This document shows, piece by piece, positions 5,611-7,615 of a DNA stretch of 7,615 nucleotides (position 1 is its first letter; every line of letters begins with the position of its first letter). The stretch comes from Methanoregula sp. (GTDB lineage Archaea; Halobacteriota; Methanomicrobia; Methanomicrobiales; Methanospirillaceae): contig JAPKXT010000004.1 in assembly GCA_026394695.1 (NCBI GenBank), forward strand, positions 1-7,615, in the 5' to 3' direction. Below the pieces are notes generated by a model. It was not told the DNA's origin. It made no database searches and saw only the letters and a program-made list of their open reading frames with translations. The translations under genes and the position numbers were made by a program.

Positions 5611-6279
5611 ATGCCAAATGAAGAAGCAGATGATTTTTTTCACTATTTCATTAAACGTAATTTCGCCGTGATATCAATTATTGGAATTTTTTTGGCAGTT
5701 TCAAAATACTTTTATGGTGATGGAACGGATGTTAACTCCGTAGGAATTTCAATTATTGCTACAATTTTTGCAATTTTTTTATTAATAGTATTGTTAATCG
5801 ATTCGATGGTATGTTTGATAAAAAGTACAAAGGAAGAATTTCAAAAACCAATAATCAAATTCAGTGTCTCGTACCTGCCTTATATCGCCGTAATTATTAC
5901 AATCTGTTTTATTGCTTTTTTGGTGTACGCACTATCTTGGACTGCTGCCCATGACCATCCTACTGAAGTAAATCTGATTATCCTGATCATTGAACTCTTT
6001 TCAGGTTTTTTTGTTGCAGCTGTTGTGACATTATATGTTCTAATTCGTGTGAACGAACCTCTTCAACTTGGAGCAATATTTCTTTTCTCAACAATCGTAA
6101 TGTTTGTGCTATTCTATGGATTTAATTTACAAAATCTGAAGGGTGCGGATATTATAAATCAGCCTTTTTCGAAGGCAGTCTGGGTGATTGGTCTCCTTCC
6201 AATTATTGAACTTATCTGGTTTACGTCATTCATAAAAATAATAATAAAAATTCAAAAAATAGTTTCGGAAAAAAATTGA
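5611..6279 (+). CDS. Six-helix membrane protein of unknown function between the uvrA copies
   Basis: A 222-residue, very hydrophobic protein that I do not recognise. Likely transmembrane segments are about 18-34, 44-70, 89-110, 120-146, 152-173 and 189-212. Basic residues cluster at 15-16, 71-83 and 209-221 and acidic or polar loops at 36-40 and 115-119, which places both ends in the cytoplasm. There is no signal peptide, catalytic motif or large soluble domain. The ATG at 5611 follows a TATA box by about 24 bases with no Shine-Dalgarno. The gene is strongly AT-rich, unlike uvrA beside it, and is the only gene between the two uvrA 5' copies, so it looks like cargo of the insertion. A defence, exclusion or transport role would be guesswork. 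Its stop lies about 50 bases before the uvrA TATA box, so read-through into uvrA is possible. Confidence 0.75.
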   Translation: MPNEEADDFFHYFIKRNFAVISIIGIFLAVSKYFYGDGTDVNSVGISIIATIFAIFLLIVLLIDSMVCLIKSTKEEFQKPIIKFSVSYLPYIAVIITICFIAFLVYALSWTAAHDHPTEVNLIILIIELFSGFFVAAVVTLYVLIRVNEPLQLGAIFLFSTIVMFVLFYGFNLQNLKGADIINQPFSKAVWVIGLLPIIELIWFTSFIKIIIKIQKIVSEKN

Positions 6280-6288
6280 TGCAGTCCA

Positions 6289-6551
6289 ATTTTTGACTTC
6301 ACTTTCACCATCCCCAATCCTCACTTCTTTAAATACCGGCACCAATCTGTACCCCACGTAAAATGAAAAACATCATTATCAAAGGCGCACGCCAGCATAA
6401 CCTGAAAAATATCAGTGTCGAGATCCCGCGCGACAAACTCGTGGTTATCACCGGTGTTTCAGGTTCCGGCAAATCCACCCTCGCGTTCGATACCCTCTAC
6501 GCGGAAGGCCAGCGACGGTATGTGGAATCGCTCTCCACCTATGCCCGCCAG
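6289..6551 (+). repeat. Right copy of the duplicated uvrA promoter and 5' end
   Basis: Partner of 5271-5546, and the functional copy since the reading frame continues into uvrA. In the 62 compared codons I count 26 synonymous and 8 amino-acid-changing differences. Confidence 0.9.
6328..6335 (+). promoter_or_regulatory. TATA box of uvrA
   Basis: TTTAAATA, 27 bases between its end and the ATG at 6363. The transcript should begin within a few bases of the ATG, and no Shine-Dalgarno is present, so initiation is nearly leaderless. Confidence 0.6.
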
Positions 6552-7615
6552 TTCCTCGGTCTCATGCATAAGCCGGACGTTGACAGCATTGAAGGTCTCT
6601 CTCCGGCAATATCGATTGAGCAGAAGACTACATCCAAAAATCCCCGCAGCACCGTTGGTACGACCACGGAAATATTCGACTATCTCCGTCTCCTATTCGC
6701 CCGCATCGGTACACCCTATTGTCCCACGCATAATATCCCCATTGCCTCCCAGACCCCGGACCGGATCGCAGACCAGATCGGTGCAGAACATTCTGGCATG
6801 GTAACGGTCCTCTCACCGGTTGTCCGCCAGAAGAAAGGCACCTACCAGCAGCTCCTCCGCGACCTGAATAAAGAGGGGTACGCACGCGTGCGGGTAAATA
6901 AAAAAATCATTCGCACCGATGAGGAGATCAATCTCGACCGGTATAAGAAACAGGACATCGAGATCGTGATCGACCGGCTGGAAACCACTGACCGGACACG
7001 ACTTACCGAAGCAGTGGAGAACGCCCTGAAGAAATCTGAAGGGCTGATTTATGTTGTTGACGAGCATGAAAAAGAATCGACCTACTCTTCGCTTATGGCC
7101 TGCCCGGTCTGTGGAATTGCCTTTGAGGAACTCCAGCCAAGAATGTTCTCGTTCAACAGCCCGTTCGGGGCCTGTGAGGAGTGCCACGGCCTCGGCGTGA
7201 AGATGGAATTTGACCCGGAACTGATCATCCCGGACAGGAACCGCTGCATTGCAGACGGGGCTGTTGCCCCTTACCGCAACCCGATGGATGGGTTCCGCGG
7301 GCAGTATCTCGCGACCGTTGCCAAGCACTTCGGGTTTGATGTCCTCACCCCTGTTAAGGACCTGACTGAGGAGCAGTTCAACGCGCTGATGTTTGGGTCA
7401 TCTGAACGGATGAAATTCTCTATGAGCATGAAGAACGGGGAGGCCCACTGGTCGCATACCGGTGAGTGGGAAGGACTCCTCCCCCAGACGGCCCGGCTCT
7501 ATTCGCAGACCCAGTCCGATTACCGCAAGCGCGAGCTTGAGGGGTATATGCGGGTGTCTGACTGCCCGGCATGTAACGGCAGGCGGCTCAAGGACAAGGT
7601 GCTTGCCGTCCGGAT
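6363..7615 (+). CDS. uvrA: Excinuclease ABC subunit A, N-terminal part (runs off the window)
   Basis: UvrA is the damage-sensing ATPase of bacterial-type nucleotide excision repair; a dimer finds distorted DNA and loads UvrB. The frame is open from the ATG at 6363 to the window end, 417 codons of an expected 940 or so. Visible features are MKNIIIKGARQHNLKNI, Walker A GVSGSGKST (31-39), YAEGQRRYVESLSTYARQFL, the segment SPAISIEQKTTSKNPRSTVG, a first zinc site C247-x2-C250-x20-C271-x2-C274 with the spacing of E. coli UvrA, and CPACNGRRL near the end. Methanogens are thought to have gained uvrABC from bacteria. The promoter and first 62-63 codons are duplicated at 5271-5546, so the present 5' end may have arrived with an inserted element. 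Identification is near certain; the continuation cannot be seen. Confidence 0.97.
   Translation, partial: MKNIIIKGARQHNLKNISVEIPRDKLVVITGVSGSGKSTLAFDTLYAEGQRRYVESLSTYARQFLGLMHKPDVDSIEGLSPAISIEQKTTSKNPRSTVGTTTEIFDYLRLLFARIGTPYCPTHNIPIASQTPDRIADQIGAEHSGMVTVLSPVVRQKKGTYQQLLRDLNKEGYARVRVNKKIIRTDEEINLDRYKKQDIEIVIDRLETTDRTRLTEAVENALKKSEGLIYVVDEHEKESTYSSLMACPVCGIAFEELQPRMFSFNSPFGACEECHGLGVKMEFDPELIIPDRNRCIADGAVAPYRNPMDGFRGQYLATVAKHFGFDVLTPVKDLTEEQFNALMFGSSERMKFSMSMKNGEAHWSHTGEWEGLLPQTARLYSQTQSDYRKRELEGYMRVSDCPACNGRRLKDKVLAVR

Noticed and set aside
1979..6362. Search for integrase, transposase, tRNA attachment site or IS ends in the accessory block
   Set aside because: None is visible; the only mobility evidence is the uvrA 5' duplication and the 45-bp repeats.
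6628..7328. Minus-strand open frames of 85 and 171 codons
   Set aside because: They are shadows of uvrA, which has all its expected motifs on the plus strand.

Overview
The window looks like chromosomal DNA of a methanogenic archaeon, most likely a Methanoregula-like member of the Methanomicrobiales. The signs are archaeal TATA-type boxes (TTTAAATA, TATAAATT, TTTTGTATA) about 25 bases before predicted transcript starts, very short leaders in front of uvrA and of a membrane-protein gene, a strong Shine-Dalgarno tract elsewhere, and a family II pyrophosphatase with CBS and DRTGG domains. The lineage is inferred from style, not from a search.

Layout. 1-454 holds no convincing gene. 455-1978 (minus) is a CBS/DRTGG-containing manganese-type inorganic pyrophosphatase that appears to start at CTG. 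1979-2466 is an unusual intergenic stretch with a perfect Shine-Dalgarno followed by two tiny overlapping plus-strand ORFs, a GC hairpin and a G-quadruplex motif. 2467-3129 (minus) is an unnamed, possibly HEPN-like protein, bracketed by two imperfect copies of a 45-bp repeat. 3339-3869 and 3876-5120 (minus) form a two-gene operon: an XRE/ImmA-type HTH-metallopeptidase followed 6 bases later by a DUF4411-type PIN nuclease, a toxin-antitoxin or defence-like pair.

The right end holds the most striking structure. The promoter and first 62-63 codons of uvrA occur twice in direct orientation, about 1006 bp apart. The left copy (5357-5551) is truncated and has lost the Walker A serine. The right copy (6363 onward) leads into an intact uvrA that runs off the window. 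Between them lies an AT-rich gene for a six-helix membrane protein (5611-6279). The two copies differ at 26 synonymous but only 8 amino-acid-changing codons, so they appear to have diverged while both were constrained as UvrA and to have been brought together later. The best reading is insertion of a small element carrying a foreign uvrA 5' end, which rebuilt the gene it entered.

Taken together, housekeeping genes (pyrophosphatase, uvrA) flank an AT-rich accessory block of about 4 kb with nuclease, HTH-peptidase and membrane genes, typical of a defence or mobile hot spot. No integrase, transposase, tRNA, rRNA or CRISPR array is visible.
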